This document shows positions 8,721 through 19,100 of a stretch of 64,000 nucleotides of DNA, one piece after another; positions within the stretch are counted from its first letter, which is position 1, and every line of letters starts with the position of its first letter. Location of the stretch: positions 2,878,199-2,942,198 of the forward strand of contig CM001633.1 in the NCBI GenBank assembly GCA_000309945.1, read 5' to 3'. The position numbers and the translations under genes were made by a program. The stretch comes from Leptolyngbyaceae cyanobacterium JSC-12. GTDB lineage: Bacteria; Cyanobacteriota; Cyanobacteriia; Leptolyngbyales; Leptolyngbyaceae. A model generated the notes under the pieces. It saw only the letters and a list, made by a program, of their open reading frames with translations. It was not told the origin of the DNA and did not search any database.

Positions 8721-9788
8721 CTAGAGAAGATGCTTTAGGTTAGGGTCTGCTTGAATTTCCTTCAGCACATTTTTAATTTCTTGGGTGCGATCTTTTTTCA
8801 CAATCAGTGTTACTTTACCGTCACGCACAATCACGGTGTCTTCCAGCCCAATGGTGACGATCAAATCATCATTATCCGTAGCGTAGAATAACGCTCCCTG
8901 AGTATCCAGTCCAATATGCCGCGCCAGTTCTACGTTCGGGTCTTCGCCTTTTAGTAAGCGCTCGATCGCGTTCCAATCACCCAAGTCATCCCAACCAAAA
9001 GCAACGGGCAACACATAAGCCTGCTGTGTCTTTTCCATCAAGGCATAATCAATACTCTTTTTGGGCAAGTTCGGATATGCTGCCAGCCCTTGCTCTTCCA
9101 AAGGACCTAAAATCTCAGGGGCATAGACAAGCAACTCATCCAGCGCTACCCCTGCCCGGAAAACAAACATACCGCTGTTCCAGCTAAATTTTCCTGTGGC
9201 TAAAAACTCTTCAGCCGTAGCGCGATCAGGTTTTTCCATGAAGCGATCAACTCGATAAGCGGCAAACCCCCTGCCATACTGCCCCACTCCCTCGCCCTGC
9301 TGAATGTAGCCATAGCCTATGGAAGGATAATTGGGAGCAATTCCCAAGGTCACAATCGCTGTTTCTTGCGCAGCCAAATCGGCGGCAGCGGTGAGGGTGG
9401 CATGGAAAGCCGCTTCATCGGCAATCCAATGATCGGCAGGAAAGAACCCCAAAACTGCCTCTCTGCCGTAGCGTTGGGAAATTTCTAGTGTGCTCCAGGC
9501 AACTGCTGGGGCGGTATCTCGTCCTTCTGGTTCTACGAGCAAGTTTACTTCGGGCAAGTTGGGCAACTGCTCCCGCACTCCTTCTGCCAGGTGAGAAGCG
9601 GTGACTACCCAGATATCCTCCCAACCACCTGCGATCGCCAACAGTCGTTCAGCCGTGGCTTGCAGCAAACTCCGACCACTACCATCCAGGCTCAAAAACT
9701 GCTTGGGGCGGTTGCGGCGGCTAAGAGGCCAAAATCGCTCACCTTTGCCACCAGCTAAAATCACAGGAACGAGGGAGGGGATACTCAT
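8721..9788 (-). CDS. manC: Mannose-1-phosphate guanylyltransferase
   Basis: 355 aa. The enzyme makes GDP-mannose from mannose-1-phosphate and GTP for polysaccharides and glycans. Seen: the nucleotidyltransferase signature GGKGERFWPLSRRNRPKQFL at the N-terminus, GFFPADHWI, the EKPD motif, WNSGMFVFRAG and KSIDYALMEKT. The isomerase domain of bifunctional enzymes is absent, so this is the short monofunctional form. The start at 9788 is favoured over an upstream frame extension because GGAG lies six bases before it. That Shine-Dalgarno segment occurs twice in a tandem 17-bp repeat (9789-9821). Confidence 0.93.
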   Translation of the reverse strand: MSIPSLVPVILAGGKGERFWPLSRRNRPKQFLSLDGSGRSLLQATAERLLAIAGGWEDIWVVTASHLAEGVREQLPNLPEVNLLVEPEGRDTAPAVAWSTLEISQRYGREAVLGFFPADHWIADEAAFHATLTAAADLAAQETAIVTLGIAPNYPSIGYGYIQQGEGVGQYGRGFAAYRVDRFMEKPDRATAEEFLATGKFSWNSGMFVFRAGVALDELLVYAPEILGPLEEQGLAAYPNLPKKSIDYALMEKTQQAYVLPVAFGWDDLGDWNAIERLLKGEDPNVELARHIGLDTQGALFYATDNDDLIVTIGLEDTVIVRDGKVTLIVKKDRTQEIKNVLKEIQADPNLKHLL

Positions 9789-9821
9789 AGGTTGCTCCGA
9801 AAGGTAGGTTGCTCCGAAAGG
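9789..9821. repeat. Two tandem 16-bp copies covering the manC ribosome site
   Basis: The 16-bp unit AGGTTGCTCCGAAAGG is present at 9789-9804 and 9806-9821 with one base between. On the minus strand each copy supplies CGGAGC, so the GGAG ribosome-binding segment of the guanylyltransferase gene is duplicated, the proximal copy being six bases from the ATG. Confidence 0.85.
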
Positions 9822-10006
9822 GAAAAATCTGTAGGGAAAAACTGGAGATGCTGCTGTCAAAATCCTACTTAGTGTTGACAGATTCCTGGCTGTTTGCACA
9901 GTATCTCACTGGGGATCTTTATCTCAGCTTTGAAGTGTCCTACTGGTTTACATGGCCATGATGAAGCAGGTAATCCAGAATACTAGCAGGCAAGATTCGT
10001 TGGAGT

Positions 10007-11752
10007 TCAGACATCTGCTCGCAGATCAAATTCCTGGCTCCAGTCAGGAAACTCATCTCCTGGTAAGCGACCATAAAGTTGAATGCGGGTAATGCCTGTG
10101 ATTGGCGATCGCTTCAGCATGCTCACCGTCAGGGCTGCCATCTCAGTGGCATTCGGTACCGGATTGGCTTCAAACAATAGTTGCAATACGTCTGCTTTCA
10201 ACCGAACTTTGGCATTCGTACCCATCGGATTCAGGGCTGCACTCAGCATGGCTGTGAACTGTCCCAGCCAAGTTTCGAGGTCTGGTAACGGTTCAGGCTC
10301 GGTCGCAGTCGCCAGTCCAGGAGACGGAGTGACTGGAGAAGGAAGTTCCGCGTTGGGAATATCTTCCGGCAAAATCGTGGTGAGAATCTCATCAGTAAGA
10401 GTGTTGATGACAGCTAACCGATTTGCCTGCCGTTCAATGGTTTTTTCAAATAAATTGCGGACTAATCGGGCATTGCCAAAGGTGCGATCGCGCTGCTCAT
10501 ACAATTGGGTCAACAGGTCTTTCAGCTTCTGATTTGCGGCTTCCGTGGGGTGAAAGTGACTGTCTTTGCACATTTTGTTGAAGATAGCGACCAACTCATC
10601 CGGTGTGTAATCGTTGAAATAGAAATAACGATTGAAGCGCGATTTCAGCCCTGGATTAGATTCCACAAACCGCACCATCTCATCGGTATAGCCCGCTGCA
10701 ATGACCACAAGCCGTTTGCGGTAGTCTTCCATCCGCTTGAGCAAGGTATCCACTGCTTCTTGCCCAAAGTCGCGGGAATTGTCTTTAGGAGTCAGGGCAT
10801 AGGCTTCGTCGATGAACAACACTCCATCCAGCGCCGACGTAACTTTTTCGTCCACTTTTTTAGAGGTGCCACCGATGTAGTCTGCCACGAGTCCAGCGCG
10901 ATCGGTTTCTACCAGATGCCCTTTCTGCAAAAATCCTAGTTCTCTAAAAATACGGCTGACTAATCGTGCGACGGTGGTTTTGCCAGTTCCCGGTGGACCG
11001 CTAAACACGGAATGCAGAGAAACGGAAGTAGTTGCCAGTCCTCGCTCTTCTCGAACTTTCTGCACCTTAAGGAAATTGGTGAGAGATTTGACCTCCTCTT
11101 TGATGTTGTCCATGCCAATCAGTTGGTTTAGCTCATCCATCACCGCATCCAACCCTTCTTCGGGCGGGGTGGCTTCTGGTGCAGAGGCAGCTGCTGGTTT
11201 AGCTGAGGCTGGTGTTGGCGAAGATACTTGTTTCAAGTATTTGTCTGGGTCGCTGTAAGTGTGGAGCATCTGCCAGACTTGAGACAGTGCTGCCATTTCC
11301 TCCATAGAGATTTGCCCATCCGCTTTAACAATCACCTGAGCAAAGCGATAGATCGAATTGATAGTGCTTTCGAGCAAGCGAGTGCCGTGGGCTTCATCGT
11401 ATTGGTTGAGCACAGAAGGAAGGGTGAGTTTATGTTCATTGGCGATCGCTTCTTTTAATTCCAGCAACACCCGGACTGCTTCTTTCTCATACTTCAGCCT
11501 CACCTCTCGTGAAAGATCCCACTGGTTAATAACCACATCCAGCATATCTTTGTCTTGCTTGACCAGGGCATAGAAGACGATGAAGCCCAGCAATTCATTG
11601 GCAGAAATATCATTGTTGCTACGCCCACAAATCAGCACAACCTTCGCCACATCTATCAGCAACCATTGCTCAAAATCTTTCCCCATCTGTAAAATGGGCT
11701 GCACCTCTTTATAAAGTGCATTCGCCTCCCGCTTGATTTCGCTGGTATCCAC
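10007..11752 (-). CDS. AAA+ ATPase of SpoVK/CbbX type with TerB-like N-terminus
   Basis: 581 aa. Residues about 20-170 are helical and acidic ([16 protein letters not shown]) and resemble a TerB-like metal-binding domain. A Pro/Ala linker leads to one AAA+ domain at about 200-465: Walker [14 protein letters not shown], a conserved pore region [18 protein letters not shown], Walker [13 protein letters not shown], and an arginine-finger region LKSRFNRY. The C-terminal 90 residues form a separate domain ([20 protein letters not shown]). CbbX-type enzymes remodel Rubisco in red-lineage organisms and SpoVK acts in sporulation; neither fits directly here, so the client is unknown. It stands alone, with pyrD about 95 bases upstream on the same strand. 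Confidence 0.88.
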   Translation of the reverse strand: MDTSEIKREANALYKEVQPILQMGKDFEQWLLIDVAKVVLICGRSNNDISANELLGFIVFYALVKQDKDMLDVVINQWDLSREVRLKYEKEAVRVLLELKEAIANEHKLTLPSVLNQYDEAHGTRLLESTINSIYRFAQVIVKADGQISMEEMAALSQVWQMLHTYSDPDKYLKQVSSPTPASAKPAAASAPEATPPEEGLDAVMDELNQLIGMDNIKEEVKSLTNFLKVQKVREERGLATTSVSLHSVFSGPPGTGKTTVARLVSRIFRELGFLQKGHLVETDRAGLVADYIGGTSKKVDEKVTSALDGVLFIDEAYALTPKDNSRDFGQEAVDTLLKRMEDYRKRLVVIAAGYTDEMVRFVESNPGLKSRFNRYFYFNDYTPDELVAIFNKMCKDSHFHPTEAANQKLKDLLTQLYEQRDRTFGNARLVRNLFEKTIERQANRLAVINTLTDEILTTILPEDIPNAELPSPVTPSPGLATATEPEPLPDLETWLGQFTAMLSAALNPMGTNAKVRLKADVLQLLFEANPVPNATEMAALTVSMLKRSPITGITRIQLYGRLPGDEFPDWSQEFDLRADV

Positions 11753-11846
11753 GAAAATCTCCTACTTGGCATAGCCTTACACTCCTTAAAAGATAGGCAG
11801 AACCAGATTGTTCGTCCACTAATATTCGTCTACTAATACGAAGCAC

Positions 11847-13007
11847 CTAATGAGATTTGGGAATCCCTGTACCTACTGCGTCTTGAATCGATTTCAACCC
11901 AGCTTGCTCCAGCTTTTGCAATAAACCCTCAAGCACCTGGCGTACCATCATGGGTCCTTGATAAATCCAGCCAGTATAGGTCTGCACCAGGCTAGCTCCC
12001 GCAGTGATTTTCTCCCAGGCATCGTCAGCCGTGAAAATGCCACCCACGCCAATGATGGGCAGTTTGCCCTGTGTTTCTTGGTAGATAAAGCGAATGACCT
12101 CAGTTGATCGTGCCCGCAGGGGTGCCCCACTAATGCCACCGGTTTCTTCTGTCACAGGCTTGCCCGTTTTCTGAACAATGTGTGTTTTTAGCCCTTCCCG
12201 CCGAATTGTGGTGTTAGTGGCAATAATGCCCGCCAGTTGATGAGCTTGAGCCAAAGCCAGGACATCTGCGATCGCCTCCCATTCCAAATCTGGTGCAATC
12301 TTTACCAGCAAAGGTTTGTGCACTGTATTCTCCTGCTGCAATGCTTGCAAAATTGGCTCCAGTTGAGCTTTATCTTGCAGCGATCGCAGTCCTGGCGTAT
12401 TCGGCGAACTCACATTTACCACAAAATAATCTCCCCAGTCTTTGAGCAACCGAAAGCTATTTACATAATCCTCAGCCGCTTTTTCCAGGGGAGTGGTTTT
12501 AGATTTGCCTAAATTGATACCCAGGGGATAGGGAATGGGAGTCCGACTCCTACCTTCACTCCTTCCCCATCTCTTCCCCAAGGTCTCCGCCATTGCTGCG
12601 GCTCCTTGGTTGTTGAAGCCCATGCGATTGAGAACGGCTTGATCGGAAACTAAACGAAATAGGCGGGGGGAGGGGTTGCCAACTTGGGGGTGATACGTGA
12701 CAGTACCTAGTTCAGCAAATCCAAAGCCAAAGGTTGACCATATGCCAGAGGCGATCGCGTCTTTATCAAATCCGGCAGCAAGTCCAATCGGATTGGGGAA
12801 GGGAACATCCCACAGGGTTTGCTGCAAGCCTGGATCGATAAGACTACAAGTTTGTTCTAAGTGCGATCTCATCCATCGGGCAATCCAATCTGACTGGGGA
12901 TTATCTAACCAGCCAAGAACTTTCAAGCTTTGGGAATGGAGCCATTCAGGGTCTGTTCTTAAACCAGAGAACAGAATTGGACGAAGTAGCGATTGATAAA
13001 GATCCAT
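11847..13007 (-). CDS. pyrD: Dihydroorotate dehydrogenase (quinone), class 2
   Basis: 386 aa from ATG 13007 ([10 protein letters not shown]); in-frame codons upstream to 13088 look non-coding. The enzyme oxidises dihydroorotate to orotate in pyrimidine synthesis, uses FMN and passes electrons to the quinone pool. Class 2 features are all present: an N-terminal membrane-associating helical extension, [22 protein letters not shown], the catalytic-serine loop [29 protein letters not shown] and [12 protein letters not shown]. Length is slightly long because of a small insert around residues 165-180 ([14 protein letters not shown]). It is divergent from the GAF sensor gene; the 350 bases between them must hold both promoters. 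Confidence 0.95.
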   Translation of the reverse strand: MDLYQSLLRPILFSGLRTDPEWLHSQSLKVLGWLDNPQSDWIARWMRSHLEQTCSLIDPGLQQTLWDVPFPNPIGLAAGFDKDAIASGIWSTFGFGFAELGTVTYHPQVGNPSPRLFRLVSDQAVLNRMGFNNQGAAAMAETLGKRWGRSEGRSRTPIPYPLGINLGKSKTTPLEKAAEDYVNSFRLLKDWGDYFVVNVSSPNTPGLRSLQDKAQLEPILQALQQENTVHKPLLVKIAPDLEWEAIADVLALAQAHQLAGIIATNTTIRREGLKTHIVQKTGKPVTEETGGISGAPLRARSTEVIRFIYQETQGKLPIIGVGGIFTADDAWEKITAGASLVQTYTGWIYQGPMMVRQVLEGLLQKLEQAGLKSIQDAVGTGIPKSH

Positions 13008-13363
13008 GTGGGTATTCTGAAGGCATAAGAAATGTGCGATCGCCCCCAGCAAGCTCAATTGAGAATCGATCCTGATCCGCAATCGCACTTGTGCACATTG
13101 ATTCTATTCCCGATCAATCAGGATGCAGATACTTATGCTAGACCCAGTAAATTCAGGCAATTTTTGGGAATAGATGCCTGGATGGGGCTATCCCAGCCTC
13201 GCTTCAGATAGCAAACACCGATATAGTTTTCGCATAGGTTGAACAGTGATGCAGATGGCGAATTGGTTTAACTAAGAGAGCATTGGTTGTCAACCGCCGT
13301 ACTTTATTCGGTCTATGTTTTTATCATTAGTCTTTAATTTAAATCATCCTCTCTACTACTGAA

Positions 13364-16147
13364 ATGGTTCCACAGAAAGAGCCAAATACTTATGAAAAAC
13401 AACTGGTGGCGTTGGGGCGCGTCCTGCAAATACTACGTGAAGAAGAAAATTCAGACGTTTTAATTGATACCGTCATCAACTATATTCATTCTGAGTTTGA
13501 GTACAGTGTGATTTGGATTGGGTTGTATGACCGTTTAGAACATCGTCTGTTTGGTAAAGGTGGAATAACCCCCAGCGGAGAAATTACTTTTCTGAAACAA
13601 CGGTTTACGCTTAACCCTGGAGATGTGCTGGAGCAGGTGATGATCCAACAACGCCCAGTCGCCATTCCGGATTTGCGAGAAGAGGTACGGGCAGGGGAAT
13701 GGCGCAAAGCGGCGAAAAAACACAATATCCAGGGGACGGTTATTTTTCCTATTCGTTATCGCGATCGCTGCTATGGGGTCACATTGCTGGGATCATCCGC
13801 TTGGGGCGTTTCCCCCAAACCAGACGAAAAAGCTCGCCTCTCAATGATTTTGGGTGAGTTTGCGGCATCCCTATTTCAAATTGAAACCGAATGGCAACGG
13901 CAGCAAACCCGGCATCCAGACGAACCCTTGCTAAATCTGTTGTCTCAGTTGCGATCGCTCAACGGATTAGGACCGCGTTTAGAAGCAGCTGTAGAACAAA
14001 CTCATCAATTCATTCAACCCACCCGAACTAGCGTCTATTGGTTTGAACGAGAACGCCGCTATTTCTGGCGCAGAGTGGGCAATCGTCAGCGAACAACCAG
14101 CTTTAGCGAAGCCAATCAACCTGCTTCTGGCATTACGGCGCAAGAAGTGAGTGGATTTTACCAGGCGCTAGCATCTGACCAAATTGTGGCAATTGGGGAA
14201 GCCCTTAGTTCTCTCAAAGCAGACACAACCAGTCGGCTGATGCAACAAATCAAAGCGCGATCGCTGCTAGCAGCCCCTATCCTGTTTCAAAATGAGTTGC
14301 AAGGATTTCTGGCAGTTGAAGGAACCGAACCTCGCATCTGGACAGAGCATGAGAAAAACTTCATCCGGGGTGCCGCCCAAATGATTGCCCTGACGGTGCC
14401 ACTAGACACAATGGAAACCACGATCGAGCAAATTCGAACTGATCGAGAACTGGTTTCCGAGATTGCACGGTCCATTTATGACGAAGATGATTGGAAAAAT
14501 ACTCTCAAACAAACCGCTGATCAATTGTGTAAACGGCTCAAAGCTGAGCGTTTTCTGGTGTTGTTGTATGACCGGGACTTAAACGGGTACGAAACTTGCT
14601 ACCAAAGCCATCCTGCGAATCGACGCCCCCTCACCACCCTCCTAGATGACCTGAGTGATGCTGATCGTAAGTTGCTGAAACGCAGTGAAGAAGCCATCGG
14701 GATTGAAAATTTGGATGGTGACCTGAAGTTGGTTAGTTGGCGAGATCGCTTGCTGGAGTTAGGAATAAAGTCCCTAATTTTATGCAACACCGCGATCGGA
14801 CAAGAACCAGAGGGGATTTTGGTGATTTGTCATGAAGCACCACGCAGTTGGAACCGGGCAGAACGAGAACTAGTGCGAGTCGTGAGCCAACAACTAGGAC
14901 TGATTCTGCACCAATGGCAACTCCAGCGCGAAACAGAGCAGCAGCAAACGATTCATCAAACCGTTCAATGGGGTCTCACAGCGATGCAACAGACCCAGGA
15001 TCTCGATCATCTACAGCAAGCAGCTCTACACTACTTAGTTCAGGTAATGCAGGCACCTGTGGCGGTATTGGTGAGTTGGATGCCGGGGCATAGTTCCGCT
15101 CGCATTTTGAGTTCACCACCGCCTAACGATCGCTTTGGCGTGAATGTAGATGCAGTTGTCCCAGTTCATACAGATTTGCTAATTCGGCAAACGCTAGAAC
15201 GACAAGATATTCTGCAACTCACCATTCAAGACGTTTCTATTCCCAGCCGGCAGTGGCTATATGGAGCAGGTATTGGGCAATTGTTGCTGATGGCGCTGCG
15301 CACTTCATCTGAAAACGAGCCAACTGGTATTGTCATCATCATGGATGAGTTAGAACGCCGTTGGTCTGAGCGACATTTGGCAGCTTTGCCAGTCTTGGTG
15401 AATCAATTGGCGTGGTCTCGCCGCCACATCATGCTAACAGAACGCCTGGCTTCTCAACGATTGAATCTGGAGCGATTATCCTGGTATAAGCATCGATGCC
15501 TGGACGAAGCACAACGGGCAGTCGTGGCTGGGCTAAAGCGGCTCGACGAACTGACAAACCCCAAAGAACCTTTATTTGTCACCCGACAGCAGCAACTGTT
15601 GCGGCAATTGAAGGATGCGATCGCTCCCCTCAACCAAATCATCCAAGAAGAAGAATGGACGTTGCAGGTTCAGCCTTCTACAATTTCGCTAATTTCGTTG
15701 TTGAAACGAGCCTTAGAACGAGTAGACAATCGCATCAAGCAACATCAACTCTGGACTCAAGTACACGACGAAACCAACCTCACCATTGGCGGTGACATCG
15801 CCAAAATTGAGCTAGTGCTCTACGAAGTGCTGCTCAAAGCCTGTGAGCGATCGCCCCAGGGTGGACGCATTGACCTTTGGTGCCGTCAGATTGATAATCG
15901 CTGGTTTGAGCTACTTATTACCGACACTGGACACATCGAACCGCGCCTGCTAGAAGAGTTGGAGTCAGGGCGCAAAGACTGGTTAGCACCGTCGATCCTG
16001 GATCATCCTCCTGGTCTGCATCTCCTGATCTGCCGCTCTCTGATGAAAACTATTGGGGGCGAATTCAATCTATATCGTCTAGATGACGGTCGTAATACTA
16101 GTCGGCTGGTTCTGCCCCTGGCAACTACCTTAGCCAGCACCCGATGA
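13364..16147 (+). CDS. Multi-GAF sensor protein with degenerate histidine-kinase core
   Basis: 927 aa, soluble. Four GAF-type segments can be traced at about 10-170, 195-345, 360-520 and 540-700 from their repeated pattern of a helix, a central strand and an LLxxPI/LGxLxx ending. A helical stretch near 700 (LSWYKHRCLDEAQRAVVAGLKRL) stands where a HisKA dimer helix should be, and its His in YKHR may or may not be a phosphosite. The last 140 residues look like a GHKL ATPase: the DTG of the G1 box and GLHLLICRSLMKTIGG of the G2 region are present, but the N-box asparagine is not (LVLYEVLLKACERS). No canonical SHELRTPL motif exists. None of the GAF segments shows an obvious bilin-binding Cys-His. 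Ligand and output unknown; it is convergent with the STAND gene, 14 bases away. Confidence 0.85.
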   Translation: MVPQKEPNTYEKQLVALGRVLQILREEENSDVLIDTVINYIHSEFEYSVIWIGLYDRLEHRLFGKGGITPSGEITFLKQRFTLNPGDVLEQVMIQQRPVAIPDLREEVRAGEWRKAAKKHNIQGTVIFPIRYRDRCYGVTLLGSSAWGVSPKPDEKARLSMILGEFAASLFQIETEWQRQQTRHPDEPLLNLLSQLRSLNGLGPRLEAAVEQTHQFIQPTRTSVYWFERERRYFWRRVGNRQRTTSFSEANQPASGITAQEVSGFYQALASDQIVAIGEALSSLKADTTSRLMQQIKARSLLAAPILFQNELQGFLAVEGTEPRIWTEHEKNFIRGAAQMIALTVPLDTMETTIEQIRTDRELVSEIARSIYDEDDWKNTLKQTADQLCKRLKAERFLVLLYDRDLNGYETCYQSHPANRRPLTTLLDDLSDADRKLLKRSEEAIGIENLDGDLKLVSWRDRLLELGIKSLILCNTAIGQEPEGILVICHEAPRSWNRAERELVRVVSQQLGLILHQWQLQRETEQQQTIHQTVQWGLTAMQQTQDLDHLQQAALHYLVQVMQAPVAVLVSWMPGHSSARILSSPPPNDRFGVNVDAVVPVHTDLLIRQTLERQDILQLTIQDVSIPSRQWLYGAGIGQLLLMALRTSSENEPTGIVIIMDELERRWSERHLAALPVLVNQLAWSRRHIMLTERLASQRLNLERLSWYKHRCLDEAQRAVVAGLKRLDELTNPKEPLFVTRQQQLLRQLKDAIAPLNQIIQEEEWTLQVQPSTISLISLLKRALERVDNRIKQHQLWTQVHDETNLTIGGDIAKIELVLYEVLLKACERSPQGGRIDLWCRQIDNRWFELLITDTGHIEPRLLEELESGRKDWLAPSILDHPPGLHLLICRSLMKTIGGEFNLYRLDDGRNTSRLVLPLATTLASTR

Positions 16148-16161
16148 GTATTCGATAGGCA

Positions 16162-19100
16162 TTATGGGTTATTCGCATTTTCGCGTTCCGTCACTTGAAC
16201 ACGCGGCACCACGATGGCATCAAATCCTTTTTGCTTCAAGTGTTCTACCACTGGAAAAGCTGCCTCTAGGGTGTCAAATTGTCCAATTGTAATGAATGTC
16301 CCTGGTGCGGCACGAGTTAAGGAGGCACGTGGTTCAACCTGTTGGATCTCGTTCAGCATCCCCGTTGCTGTTTGAGCATGGTTGTTAACGGGAATTGCTA
16401 CTGTGTAGCGATAGGTGCACTGATAGTTGAGGTTGGAGTTTTCCAGAGGCGGCACTGTAATGCAAATGCCACTCTCAAGCAAACTCCTGGCTATCTCTGC
16501 TTGAGTCGCGGCTTTTTGGGCAGTTTCTCTGGCTTTTTGGGCAGTGTAGCTTGTCCAGGCGACAATCCCCCCTGATAGAATCGCAATCATAGCAAATCCA
16601 GCAATTCCCTGACGCAGTATGCGGCGCGTTGTTTGTTCAATTTGGTGGAGCTTTTCTTCACTGCGCTGTAATTCTTTTTCAGCAACTCGGCGTTGTTCCC
16701 GTTCGCGCTGGAGTTCTGCTTCAAGTTGGGCAACCTCTGATTCCTGATCATGCCGAATGAAGCTCACGAGGTAGTCGTGCACCAGTTGATAGCAGTCAGC
16801 GGGAAAGTCGGGAATGAGAAAGACTAACCCAGATCCGACGAGAACTTCCAGCACCAGATCCAGGTTGGCGATCGCATGAGTCAAGCCCAAATCGACTAAA
16901 TCCGCTTCCAGATCTTCGCGCGTTTTCAGGGGACGGGCACCCTTTTCATTCGTCAAAAGGAAAAGTACGATTCGAGCCAAATCTTCATTTTCGGGACCGC
17001 AGTCTTTGACCACATCTTCCAGCGATCGCTGCACCAACTTTTCTTTGGGTCCCTTTTGCTGATATTTCGCCAGCGTATCGATCCCTTCTGCCTGCAATTG
17101 AGCACCCACAACTTGCAGTTCAATCGGGCGCACTTCCCCTAGTTCTCCTGCTAAATCATGCACTAGCGCATCGACCAGATCATCCGGCAAGTAAAACTGC
17201 GCCTTCTCTGTCAAACTCTTAATCACCGCCTTAGCATCCGCTAGGGTCAGATCTCCCAAAGGATAACGAATTTGCTTGCCAAGAATATCATTATTAATGA
17301 TGTCAAGATTCGCATAGCGCTGGAATTCCAGGAGATAGTGGAGATAATCTTCCCGCAAAGAAAGCACCACTTTAACGAATGGCAACTTCAAACATTCACC
17401 CAGAAAGCGGTAGAACGGAATTCGCTCCTGTACGGTGTTGTATGTAAAGAAAAATTCCTCAAACTGGTCAAACAGTAAAATCGGGAGCACGTTACGTTCT
17501 GTTGCTGTCTTTAGTTGGTTGATCAGCGTTTGAAACAGAGGAGCAGAAAGTGGAGAGGACGGAGAGAAGAGCGGCAGGGAAGAAATCTGCTCGCTGCTCT
17601 CCAGTCCCAAACTTTTCAGTCCTTTTTGCAATCCACTTTGCCAATCACCATAAAAATCAACCAGTAGGGGAAACGGCAGACGGCTTTCAAAAGTTTGGTC
17701 TTGCAAGAGGGGGAGGAGTCCAGCGTTGAGGATGGAGCTTTTGCCAACCCCTGAAGGACCATGAATTACAATCAGCTTGTATTGTGCCTGACTCAAGCGG
17801 GCAATCAGTTCGTTCAGGTCTTTTTCACGACCAGAAGCCTTTAGTTCCTGGGCAAGTAAGCGCTGTTGGTCAATTTGGGCAGGTAGGGGCAGGGGTGCAC
17901 CGGCCGATACTTCTTGAGGTTGCAGACGGAGCGCACCGACAAAGGCACGATAGCCATACTGATGCTCAATCAGACGACGAGCCTGGCGAGTGCGGAAGGC
18001 AAGTTGATACTCTCCTTTCTCAAAGTAGTTATCTCGAAGTTGCCGCAGAATTTGAATGTAAAGAAAGGGGTCATTGGAGGGATGGCTGCGATCGCGAGCG
18101 GATTCTAAAGCATGAATCGCACAATCAAGATTTCCGAGTTGCTTCTCAGCCTTTGCTCGCAGGAAAAGATACCAACCGTAGTGATAGCGATGGGCTAATT
18201 CCAGGCTGTTTTCCAGGTGTGGGTCAGGCAGATGATCCACCGCATGAAGTTCTGCCTCCGCGACATCTAAAATTTCCAGAGCAGTTTCTACTTGCTGCTT
18301 CGCGTCTTCCCAGTTAGAGCGGGCGATCGCGACCTCTGCCAAAAATCCGCGATCGCGAGCCTGCCGTACCGGATCTTTATACAGCTTGTGCAACACCAGT
18401 GCCTGTTTAGCTAAGGTGTCTAATTCATCCCACTGCTCCAGCTTTTGCAGCGTTTCCGCCTGAGCAATGATGAAGCGGGCAACCAGATCTTGACGATTCT
18501 CCTGCGTAAATAAATCCAAACTACGCTGAAAATAATACCGAGATTGCTGACATGCGCTGCGATACGCTGCTCGTTGCAAGATTGCATACGAACGCCACCA
18601 AAGTCCTAGATAGAAGAGGAGACATGCTGCCCGTTCCAGGTAGGGAATAGGGGGGAGAGGGGATGGAAGGGTGGGGGAGAGGGAAGATGCGGAGGGTAAG
18701 GGAGGGGATGCGGAAATGGGTGATGGGTCACTGGAAATTGGTCGGTCTTGTAAATCCTTCTGACTTCTGACTTCTGACTCCTGGCTTCTGATTTTGCCAT
18801 CTCCCCCATCTTCCCAACTTTCCTCAGCTCTTGGCTCTTTTGCCTCCTGCATATGTTGTAGCCAAAAGGTAAGACTACGCTGATACAGTTCATGGGCAGT
18901 TTCCATTTCGCCCTGACTATGGGCATTTTGTCCTAGCAGAAAATCCAAGCTGGCTTGAAGTTCGTCATCGATCGCGTATTGGTTACTCTGCAAATCGTTG
19001 ATGGCAAAGGTCAATTCGTTGGGTCGGAGAGCATTCGGTGGATGGATTTGCCAAATTGCCCAAAATTGTTCATCCCCCATGCTAAGGATAGAGTTGAACA

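Noticed and set aside
18600-18950. Frameshift in the STAND gene
   Set aside because: The abrupt composition change is due to an in-frame low-complexity insert; the main frame remains open throughout.
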